A stretch of 23,121 nucleotides of DNA, from assembly GCA_029210865.1 (NCBI GenBank), contig JARGGE010000007.1, positions 1-23,121 of the forward strand, in the 5' to 3' direction. This stretch comes from Trueperaceae bacterium (lineage in GTDB: Bacteria; Deinococcota; Deinococci; Deinococcales; Trueperaceae). Below the pieces are notes generated by a model. The model was not told the origin of the DNA and did no database searches. It saw only the letters and a program-made list of their open reading frames with translations. The position numbers were made by a program, and so were the translations under genes. How positions within the stretch are numbered: the first letter of the stretch is position 1; each line of letters begins with the position of its first letter. Shown here piece by piece: positions 7,956-14,629 of this stretch.

Positions 7956-10352
7956 ATGCGAGGTCGTCGGCCGCGGGTCATCGCCATCCTGTTCGTTCTG
8001 GGCGTGGGGCTGCTGGGCGCGTGCCAGGCGCCGCTGCGCGTGGGGGATGGCGGCCCGCTGCCCGAGCGGCCCGTCAACGACGACTTCGCCGAGCGGCTCG
8101 TGCTCGAGGGCGCCGCCGGGTCGGCGGCGGGCGGTAACGTCGCCGCGACGGCCGAGGACGGCGAGCCCGACCACGCCGGGCTCCCGGCCCGCCGGTCGGT
8201 CTGGTGGACGTGGACGGCCACCGCCGACGGGACGGCCTCGTTCGACGTGCGCGCCAGCGGGCTCGATGCGGTGCTCGGTGCGTACCGCGGCGACGAGCTG
8301 ACGGGCCTGACGCCGGTCGTCGAGGTCGGCGGCGCCGACGCGATCGCTGGGTGGGCGGTCTTCGAGGTGGCGGCCGGCGACGTCGTCGCGATCGCGGTCG
8401 ACGGCCTCGAGGGTGCCGCGGGAACGATCGCGCTCGACTGGACGCTGGACGCGCCCGAGCTGGAGCCCGAACCCGAGCCCGAGCCCGAACCCGAGCCCGA
8501 GCCCGAACCGGGCTTCGAGGGAGCGTTCGACCAGGTGGAGCTCGGCTTCGCGGGCACCGTCGGGGGCGAGGCGCCGGCGCCGCGCACCGTCGTGCTCACG
8601 AACGTCGGCGACGCGCCGGGCGACTACGCGCTCGCGAGCGAACCCGCTTGGGTGTCCGTGAGCCCCGATGCGGGCACGCTCGCGGTCGGTGCGACGGTCG
8701 ACCTTCAGGTTGCCGTGGACGCCTGCACCAGCGCGGGCAGCGAGACGGGATCGGTCGTCCTGAACGGCGATGGCGCGACCATCCTCGTCCGGCGCGACTG
8801 CACGACACCGGTCGACCTGCCGACGCTCGACCTGGTGCTCGAGCGCCTGTACGTGACCCAGTCGGTGCCGGCGCAAGACAGCGCGCAGCCGCTGGCCGAG
8901 CGCGTCCCACTCGTGGCGGGGCGGCCCGGTCTGCTGCGGGTGTTCGTCACCGCGAACGAGCCCAACGCGGTGCGCCCGATCGTCCGCCTCCACTACCGCT
9001 ACGCCGGCGGGCCCGAGGCGAGCCTCGACCTGGACGGGCCCGCCTCGGTGCCGCTCGCGGTCGACGAGGGCGTGCTCGCCCAGTCCTTCGACGTGCCGCT
9101 CGACGCCGACCTGCTGCGCCCAGGGCTCGAGGCCTACGTCACCATCATGCTCGCCGGCGAGGCCGACACGAGCGACAACCGCTACCCCGCCGCGGGCTAC
9201 TGGGTGCCCGAGGTGGTGGTGGCGCCCGACGCGCGCTTCACGCTGGTGCCGGTTGCCTACCGGGGCACCACGCCCGACGTGGGCGACGGGTCGAGCGTCC
9301 TCGGCCTGACCGAGCGGATGCTCCCGCTCGCCGGCGTCGACGTCGCGGTGCGCGCGCCGTACGCCTTCACCGGCGACCTCGACACCGGCGACGGCTGGAG
9401 CCAGCTGCTGCAGGAGCTCACCGCGCTCCGGACGGCGGACGGCAGCGGCCGGCACTACTACGGCGTCGTGAACCCTGGCTACGCGGGCGGCATCGCCGGC
9501 ATGGGGTGGATCGGCTACCTGCCGGTCGCGGTCGGCTGGGACCGGCCAGCGAGCGCCGCGTCCGTCGCGACGCACGAGCTCGGCCACAACTGGGGACGGT
9601 CGCACGCCCCCTGCGGCGTCGGCGGCGATGCCGGCTACCCCTACCCGGGCGGCGTGACCGGCGTCTGGGGCTACGACCGGGGGACGGGCGAGCTCAAGGC
9701 GCCGACGCTCGCCGACGTCATGAGCTACTGCAACCCCGCCTGGGTCAGCGATTACACGTACGAGGGGGTGCTCGACTACCGCACGACGTACGGCTACGCG
9801 ATGGCCGGCGCCGAGGCGGCCGGGCCCACGACCCTGCTGCTCGCGAGCGGGCGCCTGGAGGGCGACGCGGTCGAGCTCGACCCGCTCTTCGTGCTCGACG
9901 GCGTCCCCCTCGCGACCGGGACCGGCCCGTACGCGCTCGTCGGGCGCGGGGCGGACGGCCGCGAGCTGCTGCGCGTGCCGTTCGCGGCGGCCGAGGTGAG
10001 CCTCGGGCACGACCGCGCCTTCCACGTCGCGACCCCGATCGCGACCGAGGTCGCGGGGGCCTTGGCGGCGGTCGCCGTCGAGCGCGACGGCGCCGTGCTG
10101 GCGGAGCGGCGGCTGGGGCTTGGCACCCTGGCGGCGCCGGTCCCGCCGACGGTGGTCCGGGAGCCGGACGGGCGCGCGACGATCGCCTGGGACGCGCGGT
10201 CCTTCGCGGAGGTGCTGGTGCGCGACGGCGAGGGCGGCCCGGTCCTGGGACGCGACCGATCGGGTCGGCTGACCGTGCGCGCGAGCGGCAGCGAGCTCGA
10301 GCTGCTCTTCTCGAACGGCGTGACGACCCAGCGGCGGACCGTGCGCTTCTGA
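7956..10352 (+). CDS. Large lipoprotein metalloprotease (HExxHxxGxxH)
   Basis: A 798-residue lipoprotein: hydrophobic leader with lipobox LGAC (C23). Residues about 40-165 start NDDFAERLVLEGAAGS and contain VWWTWTA, like PPC-type beta domains that accompany secreted proteases. An (EP)8 linker follows (170-185), then a beta domain of Ig/BACON type (VVLTNVGDAPGDYAL, WVSVSPDAGTL). The protease domain has the zinc motif H540-E541-x-x-H544-x-x-G-x-x-H550 and a Met-turn VMSYC (M589), the hallmarks of metzincins; M66-like or related families are possible. PYALVGRGADG and later strands form a beta-rich tail. It probably acts at the cell surface on external protein. AGGAGG fixes ATG 7956. The next gene is another surface lipoprotein with a predicted pore-forming fold. 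Confidence 0.85.
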   Translation: MRGRRPRVIAILFVLGVGLLGACQAPLRVGDGGPLPERPVNDDFAERLVLEGAAGSAAGGNVAATAEDGEPDHAGLPARRSVWWTWTATADGTASFDVRASGLDAVLGAYRGDELTGLTPVVEVGGADAIAGWAVFEVAAGDVVAIAVDGLEGAAGTIALDWTLDAPELEPEPEPEPEPEPEPEPGFEGAFDQVELGFAGTVGGEAPAPRTVVLTNVGDAPGDYALASEPAWVSVSPDAGTLAVGATVDLQVAVDACTSAGSETGSVVLNGDGATILVRRDCTTPVDLPTLDLVLERLYVTQSVPAQDSAQPLAERVPLVAGRPGLLRVFVTANEPNAVRPIVRLHYRYAGGPEASLDLDGPASVPLAVDEGVLAQSFDVPLDADLLRPGLEAYVTIMLAGEADTSDNRYPAAGYWVPEVVVAPDARFTLVPVAYRGTTPDVGDGSSVLGLTERMLPLAGVDVAVRAPYAFTGDLDTGDGWSQLLQELTALRTADGSGRHYYGVVNPGYAGGIAGMGWIGYLPVAVGWDRPASAASVATHELGHNWGRSHAPCGVGGDAGYPYPGGVTGVWGYDRGTGELKAPTLADVMSYCNPAWVSDYTYEGVLDYRTTYGYAMAGAEAAGPTTLLLASGRLEGDAVELDPLFVLDGVPLATGTGPYALVGRGADGRELLRVPFAAAEVSLGHDRAFHVATPIATEVAGALAAVAVERDGAVLAERRLGLGTLAAPVPPTVVREPDGRATIAWDARSFAEVLVRDGEGGPVLGRDRSGRLTVRASGSELELLFSNGVTTQRRTVRF
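8463..8510 (+). repeat. Glu-Pro linker hexamer repeat
   Basis: Eight in-frame hexamers of GAGCCC or GAACCC, ordered as two 18-nt units (GAGCCC-GAACCC-GAGCCC) and a partial third, encode (EP)8. Repeat number may vary between strains. Confidence 0.85.
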
Positions 10353-10486
10353 CCGGGGACGAGGTCGTCGGGGACGGCGCCGAGGGCGTCGGCGACGGTG
10401 CCGACGCGCCCGGCGACGGCGACTGAGAGCCGACTGATGGCCCGACCCTAGGCTGCACCCATCTCAAGCCTGGAGAGGTGCCGCCC

Positions 10487-11650
10487 ATGCCCCAGTCCAC
10501 CCGTTCGGCCCGTCCCGAGGCGCTCTGGCGCCCCCTGCTCGCCCTCGCCGCCCTGCTCGCCCTCGTCGCCTGCGGCGGTCAGGCGCCCGGACCCGTCGGC
10601 AGCGTCGACGCCTTCGTCGCGGCGCTGCCCGGCTGGGACGAGGTCGCCCCGCCGGTCGTCGAGAACGCGGGCGAGCCGACCGGCGAGGCCCCCGTCGTCG
10701 ACCAGGAGACGGTCGACGGCACCGTCTACACCTGCTCGACCACGCCCTACAGCATCGCCAAGAACCCCACCGAGATGGCGCTCTTCAACCCGATCGTCGA
10801 CGAGCCCGTGGGCAGCACGGTCCGCGAGGGCATCAACCAGCTGGTCGTCAACGCGCTCGATTCGGACGTCGCGGTCGGCGCGGGTGCGAGCTCGTTCACC
10901 TCGGTCGAGAGCCACTCCACCAGCCAGACGCTCCTGAGCCTCGGACTCGACGCGCGCTACCTGGGCGTGGAGGCCTCCGCGCGCCTCGATTACCGCAAGA
11001 ACGCCAGCCAGCGCACCTACACCGCCTACTTCGTCCAGCGGCTCTTCACCATCGCCGTCGACCTGCCCGAGCGGCCGTCGTCGCTCTTCGCCGACGGCGT
11101 CACCGGTGCCGACCTGCAGGTGCTGGGCATCAGCGGGTCCAACCTGCCGCTCTACATCGACAGCGTCTCGTACGGCCGCATCCTCATGTTCTCGTTCACC
11201 TCGAGCGACTCGCGCGAGCGCATCGAGGCGGCGCTCGAGTTCTCCTACGACGCGCTCGTCGGGGGTGTCGACGGCTTCTCGGAGACCGAGCTGCGTCAAA
11301 CCTTGTCGACGGCGCGCATCGAGGTCTTCGCGCTCGGTGGCCCGAACACGGGCGTGCAGAACCTGATCCGCGACGGCAGCCTGGCGTCCTACTTCGAGGC
11401 GCCGCTGGCGATCAACCAGGTGGAGCCGATCTCGTTCACCGTGCGCAACCTGGGCGACAACACCCTCGCCAAGGTGGGCGACACGACCCGCTACGACGTG
11501 CGCACCTGCCTGCCGGTGGGCGGCGGCCTGCCGCAGCCCCAGCACTGGTGGCCCGCCGACGGCGACACCGGCGACGCGGTCGGCGACGTCGACCTCGGCG
11601 AGCTGTGGGGCGCCTACGGCGCCGGCTGGGACGGCGCCGATCCCACCTAG
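10487..11650 (+). CDS. Thiol-activated (cholesterol-dependent) cytolysin-like lipoprotein, up to in-frame TAG
   Basis: 387 residues are read before TAG 11648-11650. There is a lipoprotein leader with lipobox LVAC (C29). From about residue 75 the sequence follows cholesterol-dependent cytolysins: YTAYFVQRLFTIAVDLPERP (around 175-196) matches the family's AYKQIFYTVSANLPNNP, followed by LF..GVT..DLQVLGIS and LPLYIDSVSYGR (about 221-232), equal to PLFVSNVAYGR. Later come VFALGGPNTG and a segment like PISYTSVFLKNN (here PISFTVRNLGDN). The membrane-binding domain 4 with its Trp-rich undecapeptide is absent; a LamG-like domain starts at HWWPADGD (353). Such proteins form beta-barrel pores in target membranes. 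The start is set by GGAGAGG 8 nt before ATG 10487; TAGGCT (10449-10454) is a -10 candidate. Confidence 0.75.
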   Translation: MPQSTRSARPEALWRPLLALAALLALVACGGQAPGPVGSVDAFVAALPGWDEVAPPVVENAGEPTGEAPVVDQETVDGTVYTCSTTPYSIAKNPTEMALFNPIVDEPVGSTVREGINQLVVNALDSDVAVGAGASSFTSVESHSTSQTLLSLGLDARYLGVEASARLDYRKNASQRTYTAYFVQRLFTIAVDLPERPSSLFADGVTGADLQVLGISGSNLPLYIDSVSYGRILMFSFTSSDSRERIEAALEFSYDALVGGVDGFSETELRQTLSTARIEVFALGGPNTGVQNLIRDGSLASYFEAPLAINQVEPISFTVRNLGDNTLAKVGDTTRYDVRTCLPVGGGLPQPQHWWPADGDTGDAVGDVDLGELWGAYGAGWDGADPT

Positions 11651-12244
11651 CGCTCCTGGACCTTCGACGGTCAGGGCGAGTATCTGAACAGCTACCCGGA
11701 GCTGCTGGTGGTCCCCACCGACGGCCCCTTCACGCTCAGCGCCTGGATCAACCCGCGCGCCACGAACGGCTACCGCACCATCGTGAGCCAGATCGGCGGG
11801 CAGCTCCGGGTCGGCGACTTCGCGCTGCGGGTCCAGGACGCCGATCCCCAGGGGCGCTTGCTGTTCTTCCGGCGTCCGAGCGCGGGCTCGACCTCGGTCG
11901 ACGTCGTCCAGTCGGGCCTCCTCGTGCCGAAGAACGTCTGGACGCACGTGGTGGCCGTCTACGGCAGCATCGGTGGCGGCGGCGCGCTGCGCCTCTACGT
12001 CAACGGCAACCCGGTGGGTGGCGCCGTGGTCTCGGGCCACTACGCCCCATCGCAACCCCGCCCCGACACCGACCTGACGATGATGCGCGTCGCGTCGAGC
12101 GAACTGGCGGCCGATCAGTTCGGCATCGCCTTCCGCCGGTACCCGTACGACGGCTCGATCGACGAGCCGATGGTCTTCGACCGCGCACTCACGCCCGACG
12201 AGGTGCTCGCGATGTACCAGAACTTCGCGCTCTACGAGCCCTGA
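11651..12244 (+). pseudogene. LamG/concanavalin-like domain cut off from the cytolysin-like gene by TAG
   Basis: The frame of the cytolysin-like gene continues after the TAG without a shift to the TGA at 12242-12244. RSWTFDGQGEYL, PFTLSAWINP, TIVSQIG, WTHVVAVYG, LRLYVNGNPVGG, SIDEPMVFDRALTPDEV and a final IxAMYQN-like end are the standard course of a LamG_3 (laminin-G-like jelly-roll) domain. Its first strand (HWWPADGD...) lies before the TAG, so the stop cuts the domain itself. The first later ATG/GTG (11708) has no clear ribosome binding site and would miss the N-terminal strands, so independent function is unlikely. LamG domains often bind glycans. One base change would restore a 585-residue fusion. 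Confidence 0.7.
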
Positions 12245-12253
12245 GGCTCGGCG

Positions 12254-12292
12254 CGACGCGGGGCCCCCGGGTCGACGGGGCCCCGCGCGTCG
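12254..12292 (+). terminator. GC hairpin after the cytolysin/LamG gene
   Basis: Arm 12254-12267 (CGACGC then GGGGCCCC) pairs with 12277-12292 with a 2-nt bulge, 10 bases after the stop. Confidence 0.6.
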
Positions 12293-12296
12293 TGAT

Positions 12297-12318
12297 CCCG
12301 GCGCGGTTCCGCGCCGGG
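12297..12318. terminator. Second tandem hairpin
   Basis: CCCGGCGCGG (12297-12306) and CCGCGCCGGG (12309-12318) form a perfect inverted repeat around TT. With the previous hairpin it makes a tandem terminator. Confidence 0.5.
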
Positions 12319-12326
12319 GCATGAAC

Positions 12327-12332
12327 TACCGT
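12327..12332 (+). promoter_or_regulatory. Leaderless -10 element of the SARP remnant
   Basis: TACCGT ends 5 nt before ATG 12338, with no Shine-Dalgarno. The same CTACCGTGG string occurs before the flavin reductase-like gene at 3249. Confidence 0.45.
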
Positions 12333-12337
12333 GGCCC

Positions 12338-12519
12338 ATGCGCCCGTCGTTGCGGCTCCTGGGACCCCCTCGCGCGTGGGACGGGGAGGCGTGGATGGAC
12401 CTGCCGCTGCGTCAATCGCTGCTGCTCGGCGCCTTCCTGGCGCACCGCGACGACTGGGTCGGGCGCGACGAGCTGCTGGCGCTCTTCTGGCCCGACGAGG
12501 CCGAGTCGACGGCGCGCAG
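12338..12519 (+). pseudogene. SARP/BTAD transcriptional activator, N-terminal fragment
   Basis: From ATG 12338 the product reads MRPSLRLLGPPRAWDG, then LPLRQSLLLGAFLAH, DWVGRDELLALFWPDEAES and TAR. This is the OmpR-like DNA-binding start of SARP/BTAD regulators (LRLLGxPxV...PxRKxxALLAYLA...RxxLAxLLWPD). After about 12512 the frame turns to nonsense, while the adjacent frame picks up a TPR segment typical of the far C-terminus of the same protein class. An internal, frame-breaking deletion of several hundred codons, including the ATPase and most TPRs, explains this. The promoter seems intact, so a short peptide may still be made. Confidence 0.65.
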
Positions 12520-12681
12520 CGGCACCTCGAGGAGGTCCTCGCCCTCTACCGCGCGGCGGGCGACGGGGGTCGGGTGGCGAACACGTTCAACAACCTGGGC
12601 GCGGTCGCCGAGGTCCGCGGCGATGCCGCCGCCGAGCGCTGGTACCGCGAGGCCCTGGACGCTGCGGGCGGTGCGCCGGGA
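12520..12681 (+). pseudogene. TPR fragment, C-terminal remnant of the SARP regulator
   Basis: RHLEEVLALYRAAGDGGRVA, NTFNNLGAVAEVRGD and AAAERWYREALDAAG form about one and a half tetratricopeptide repeats of the ALYRELGDRxGVAxTLNNLG type found at the C-terminal end of SARP-AAA-TPR regulators. It lies in the frame that joins directly to a cytochrome c fragment, so the end of the regulator is also lost. Confidence 0.6.
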
Positions 12682-13005
12682 CGCCGTCCACCCGCTTCGG
12701 TGGCCGCGCAGTGTGCGGCGTGCCACCAGGCTACGGGCGCCGGGATCCCCGGGGCCTTCCCGCCGCTGATCGGCCACGCGCCGGCGGTCTGCGCGGCCGA
12801 CGGCGGGCGCGCGTACCTGGCGACGCTGGTGCTGTACGGGCTGCAGGGCCCGATCGAGGTCGACGGCGCCGCTTACAACGGCATGATGACGCCGCACCCT
12901 TCTTCTTCGTGCGGTCGCCGGGTGCGGCGCCGGCGCTCGACGCCCCCGCGCTTGACCGAGGTCATGGCGGGCCGACGCCTGCAGCGGCGAGCCTACGGGC
13001 CATGA
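12682..13005 (+). pseudogene. Cytochrome c fragment fused to the TPR remnant
   Basis: VAAQCAACHQATGAGIPGAF is a class I cytochrome c heme site (CxxCH, 12712-12726). FPPLIGHAP, YLATLVLYGLQGPI and GAAYNGMMTPH follow, in the family's usual order. No signal peptide remains because the frame enters from the TPR fragment. After about 12891 the expected distal PAWGxLxDxExAAVxxYV is missing and the frame becomes Arg-rich up to TGA 13005. Without export, heme could not be attached to this copy. Such mono-heme proteins feed electrons to terminal oxidases or NO reductase, which suits the next gene. Confidence 0.65.
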
Positions 13006-13036
13006 GCCGCCCCCGCCCCTCCGACCGCATCCCCTC

Positions 13037-13480
13037 GTGAGCCGCTTCCAGGCCGCCCTCGTGCGCGCCTCGCTGCTCTGGCTCGTCGCCACGGCCCTGC
13101 TGGGCGTCGTCTTCCAGGTCTGGCCCGGCGTGGCCGGGCTCTGGCGCACCACCCACGTGCATATGGGCGTGCTCGGCTTCTTCCTCTCGATGGTCACGGG
13201 GGTGGCCTACTGGATGATGCCGCGCCCCGGCGGCTTGCGCCAGGAGGGTTGGGAGGCGGTCACCTTCACGCTGCTGCACGGCGGTCTGCTGCTGCGGGTG
13301 ATCGCCGAGCCGCAGTGGCGACGCACGTTCGCGCCCGCCTGGCAGTGGGCCTCGACGACGAGCGGGATGCTGCTGCTCGCCGCGGTGCTCTCGTTCGCGA
13401 TCGCGATGCACGCGCGCGTGGTCAACGCGGACACGCTGCGGCGCCTGCGGGTGCGCCGCGAGGGCGCCGCGAAGCGCTGA
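13037..13480 (+). CDS. Small 4-TM heme-copper-oxidase subunit I-like protein
   Basis: A 147-residue membrane protein with four hydrophobic segments (about 10-30, 41-60, 75-92, 108-127). THVHMGVLGFFLSMVTGVAYWMMPR (in part, 39-63) resembles the HxHLxxLGFxSMxIxGVAYxxLP stretch of cbb3-oxidase/NO-reductase subunit I and of the short stand-alone relatives found near nitrate or NO genes. H40, H42, H81 and H125 are candidate heme or metal ligands. The number of helices is far below a full oxidase (12), so it is probably an accessory or a heme-binding sensor; this is inference. The start is GTG 13037. Upstream is a broken cytochrome c gene, downstream a Crp/FNR regulator. Confidence 0.6.
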   Translation: MSRFQAALVRASLLWLVATALLGVVFQVWPGVAGLWRTTHVHMGVLGFFLSMVTGVAYWMMPRPGGLRQEGWEAVTFTLLHGGLLLRVIAEPQWRRTFAPAWQWASTTSGMLLLAAVLSFAIAMHARVVNADTLRRLRVRREGAAKR

Positions 13481-13512
13481 ACGATCGCCGCCTGGGCGCC
13501 GCCAAGCGCTGA
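13462..13512 (+). repeat. Duplicated 3' end of the 4-TM gene
   Basis: A 19-nt string ending in AAGCGCTGA (13462-13480, including the stop) recurs at 13494-13512 with one mismatch, a 32-nt offset. It looks like a small tandem duplication just after the gene. Confidence 0.6.
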
Positions 13513-13587
13513 GTGAGCGTGGCCACGCGATCGCCGAGCGGCCGCCCCGCAATGGTCGCGGGGTGCTGCACGGCGCCCGTCAGCCCG

Positions 13588-13593
13588 TAGCAT
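13588..13593 (+). promoter_or_regulatory. Leaderless -10 element of the Crp/FNR gene
   Basis: TAGCAT lies 8 nt before ATG 13602, and there is no Shine-Dalgarno. I see no FNR-like box in front, so autoregulation is not supported. Confidence 0.5.
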
Positions 13594-13601
13594 GGGCCGC
13601 G

Positions 13602-14273
13602 ATGCCCCTCGAACCCGCCGACGTCCTCGTGCGCTGCCCGCCGTTCGCCGAGCTGGGCGACGACGACGTGCACGCGCTCGCGGCGATCGCCGTCTGGCGG
13701 CGCTTCGCGCGCGGCGCCGCGCTCTTCCACGCGCAGGACCTGCCCGAGGGGCTTCACGTGGTGGCGTCCGGGTCGTGCCGGGTGTTCGTGCTCGACCCGC
13801 AGACCGGTCGCGAGATCGTCCTGACCATCGAGCATCCGTTCCTTACGGTCGCGGAGCTCCCCAGCTTCGACGGCGGCCCCTACCCCGCGTACGCTCGGGC
13901 GATCGAGGACACGACCACGCTGTTCCTGCCGCAGGCGGCCTTCGATCGCCTGCTGCTCGAGCGGCCGCGGATCGCCGTGCACCTGTTGCGGACGCTGGGC
14001 GGTCGGCTGCGCCGGCTCGTGGCGCTGGTCGAGCAGCTGTCGTTCCAGCAGGTGGCGCAGCGGCTCGCGGCGTACGTGCTCGAACACGCCGAACGCGGAC
14101 TGCCCTTCGCGCTCGAGACCAACGGCGCGATCGCCGCGCAGCTCGGCACCGTCCCGGAGCTCGTCAGCCGCAACCTCGCGCGCCTGCACCAGGCGGGCAC
14201 GATCGAGCTCGACGCGCGCACGGTCGCGCGCGCCGACCTCGCGGCGCTGCGCTCGCGGGTCGAGGCGGGATAG
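13602..14273 (+). CDS. Crp/FNR family transcription regulator (DNR-like)
   Basis: A 223-residue protein of normal Crp/FNR length. It has an N-terminal cyclic-nucleotide-binding-like beta roll (about 10-120, with LPEGLHVVASGSCRVF and GREIVLTIE), a dimer helix (about 122-145), and a winged helix-turn-helix ending NGAIAAQLGTVPELVSRNLA (174-193). The recognition helix has E186-x-x-S189-R190, matching E209-x-x-S212-R213 of E. coli FNR, which reads TTGAT half-sites; CRP has RExxGR instead. Only C12 and C59 are present, so an FNR-type [4Fe-4S] cluster is unlikely and a heme/NO sensor of the DNR kind fits better. An FNR-like box stands 1.9 kb downstream between two divergent operons. GTG/ATG choice: ATG 13602, apparently leaderless. 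Confidence 0.88.
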   Translation: MPLEPADVLVRCPPFAELGDDDVHALAAIAVWRRFARGAALFHAQDLPEGLHVVASGSCRVFVLDPQTGREIVLTIEHPFLTVAELPSFDGGPYPAYARAIEDTTTLFLPQAAFDRLLLERPRIAVHLLRTLGGRLRRLVALVEQLSFQQVAQRLAAYVLEHAERGLPFALETNGAIAAQLGTVPELVSRNLARLHQAGTIELDARTVARADLAALRSRVEAG

Positions 14274-14314
14274 CGAGCCGCTCGCCGCGGTTCGCTGCGG
14301 CGGCCGCGCTCGCT
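14272..14314. terminator. Bidirectional hairpin between convergent stops
   Basis: AGCGAGC (14272-14278) pairs with GCTCGCT (14308-14314), and inner GCCGC (14284-14288) with GCGGC (14297-14301). The arms reach into the TAG of the regulator and the TAA of the DUF59 gene. Confidence 0.6.
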
Positions 14315-14628
14315 TAGCGGCGGCCGTAGAGCAGCGCGTGCGCCTCCGGCGACATCCGGTCGGGCGTCCATGGCGGCGACCACACCAGCCGCACGTCCAC
14401 CGCACGCACGCCGGGCAAGCGTTCGAGGTGTCGCAGCGCGTCCTCGGTGGTCGTCTCGTGCAACGGGCAGCCGGGCGTCGTGAGCGTCAGGTCGACCGCC
14501 ACGCGTCCCTCGTCCACCGTCACGCCGTACACGAGCCCGAGCGCCACCACGTCCATGCCCAGTTCCGGGTCGATGACGTGGCGCAGAGCGCTCCATACCG
14601 CCTGCTCCAGGCCCGTGGTCGTCGTCAT
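14314..14628 (-). CDS. DUF59/MIP18-SufT-like metal-sulfur cluster assembly protein
   Basis: A 104-residue protein with the DUF59 pattern: HVIDPELGMDVVALGLVYGV (17-36), then LTLTTPGCPLHE with the conserved Cys in TPGCP, and a C-terminal VRLVWSPPWTPDRM with the usual WSPPWTPxxM end. The family includes PaaD, SufT and MIP18, which help deliver Fe-S clusters. Its ATG follows the stop of the NnrS-like gene by a single base, so it is the last gene of a tightly coupled three-gene operon with a DUF2249 protein. Maturing Fe-S enzymes damaged by NO or oxygen is a plausible role, by inference. Ends in TAA inside a bidirectional hairpin. Confidence 0.88.
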   Translation of the reverse strand: MTTTTGLEQAVWSALRHVIDPELGMDVVALGLVYGVTVDEGRVAVDLTLTTPGCPLHETTTEDALRHLERLPGVRAVDVRLVWSPPWTPDRMSPEAHALLYGRR

Positions 14629-14629
14629 C

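Noticed and set aside
10353..10426. Repeating GGCGACGG-type sequence after the protease stop that reads GDEVVGDGAEGVGDG in another frame
   Set aside because: Would need a frameshift at the C-terminus of an otherwise complete protein; no reason to extend it.
2654..11650. Genome-wide TAG reassignment or programmed amber recoding
   Set aside because: TAG is the natural last codon of several intact genes here (3813-3815, 4707-4709, 14271-14273), and no pyrrolysine-type motif is near the two internal TAGs.
13517..13528. Perfect 12-bp palindrome GCGTGGCCACGC upstream of the regulator
   Set aside because: Could be an operator, but short GC palindromes are expected by chance here and it does not resemble the FNR-like box.
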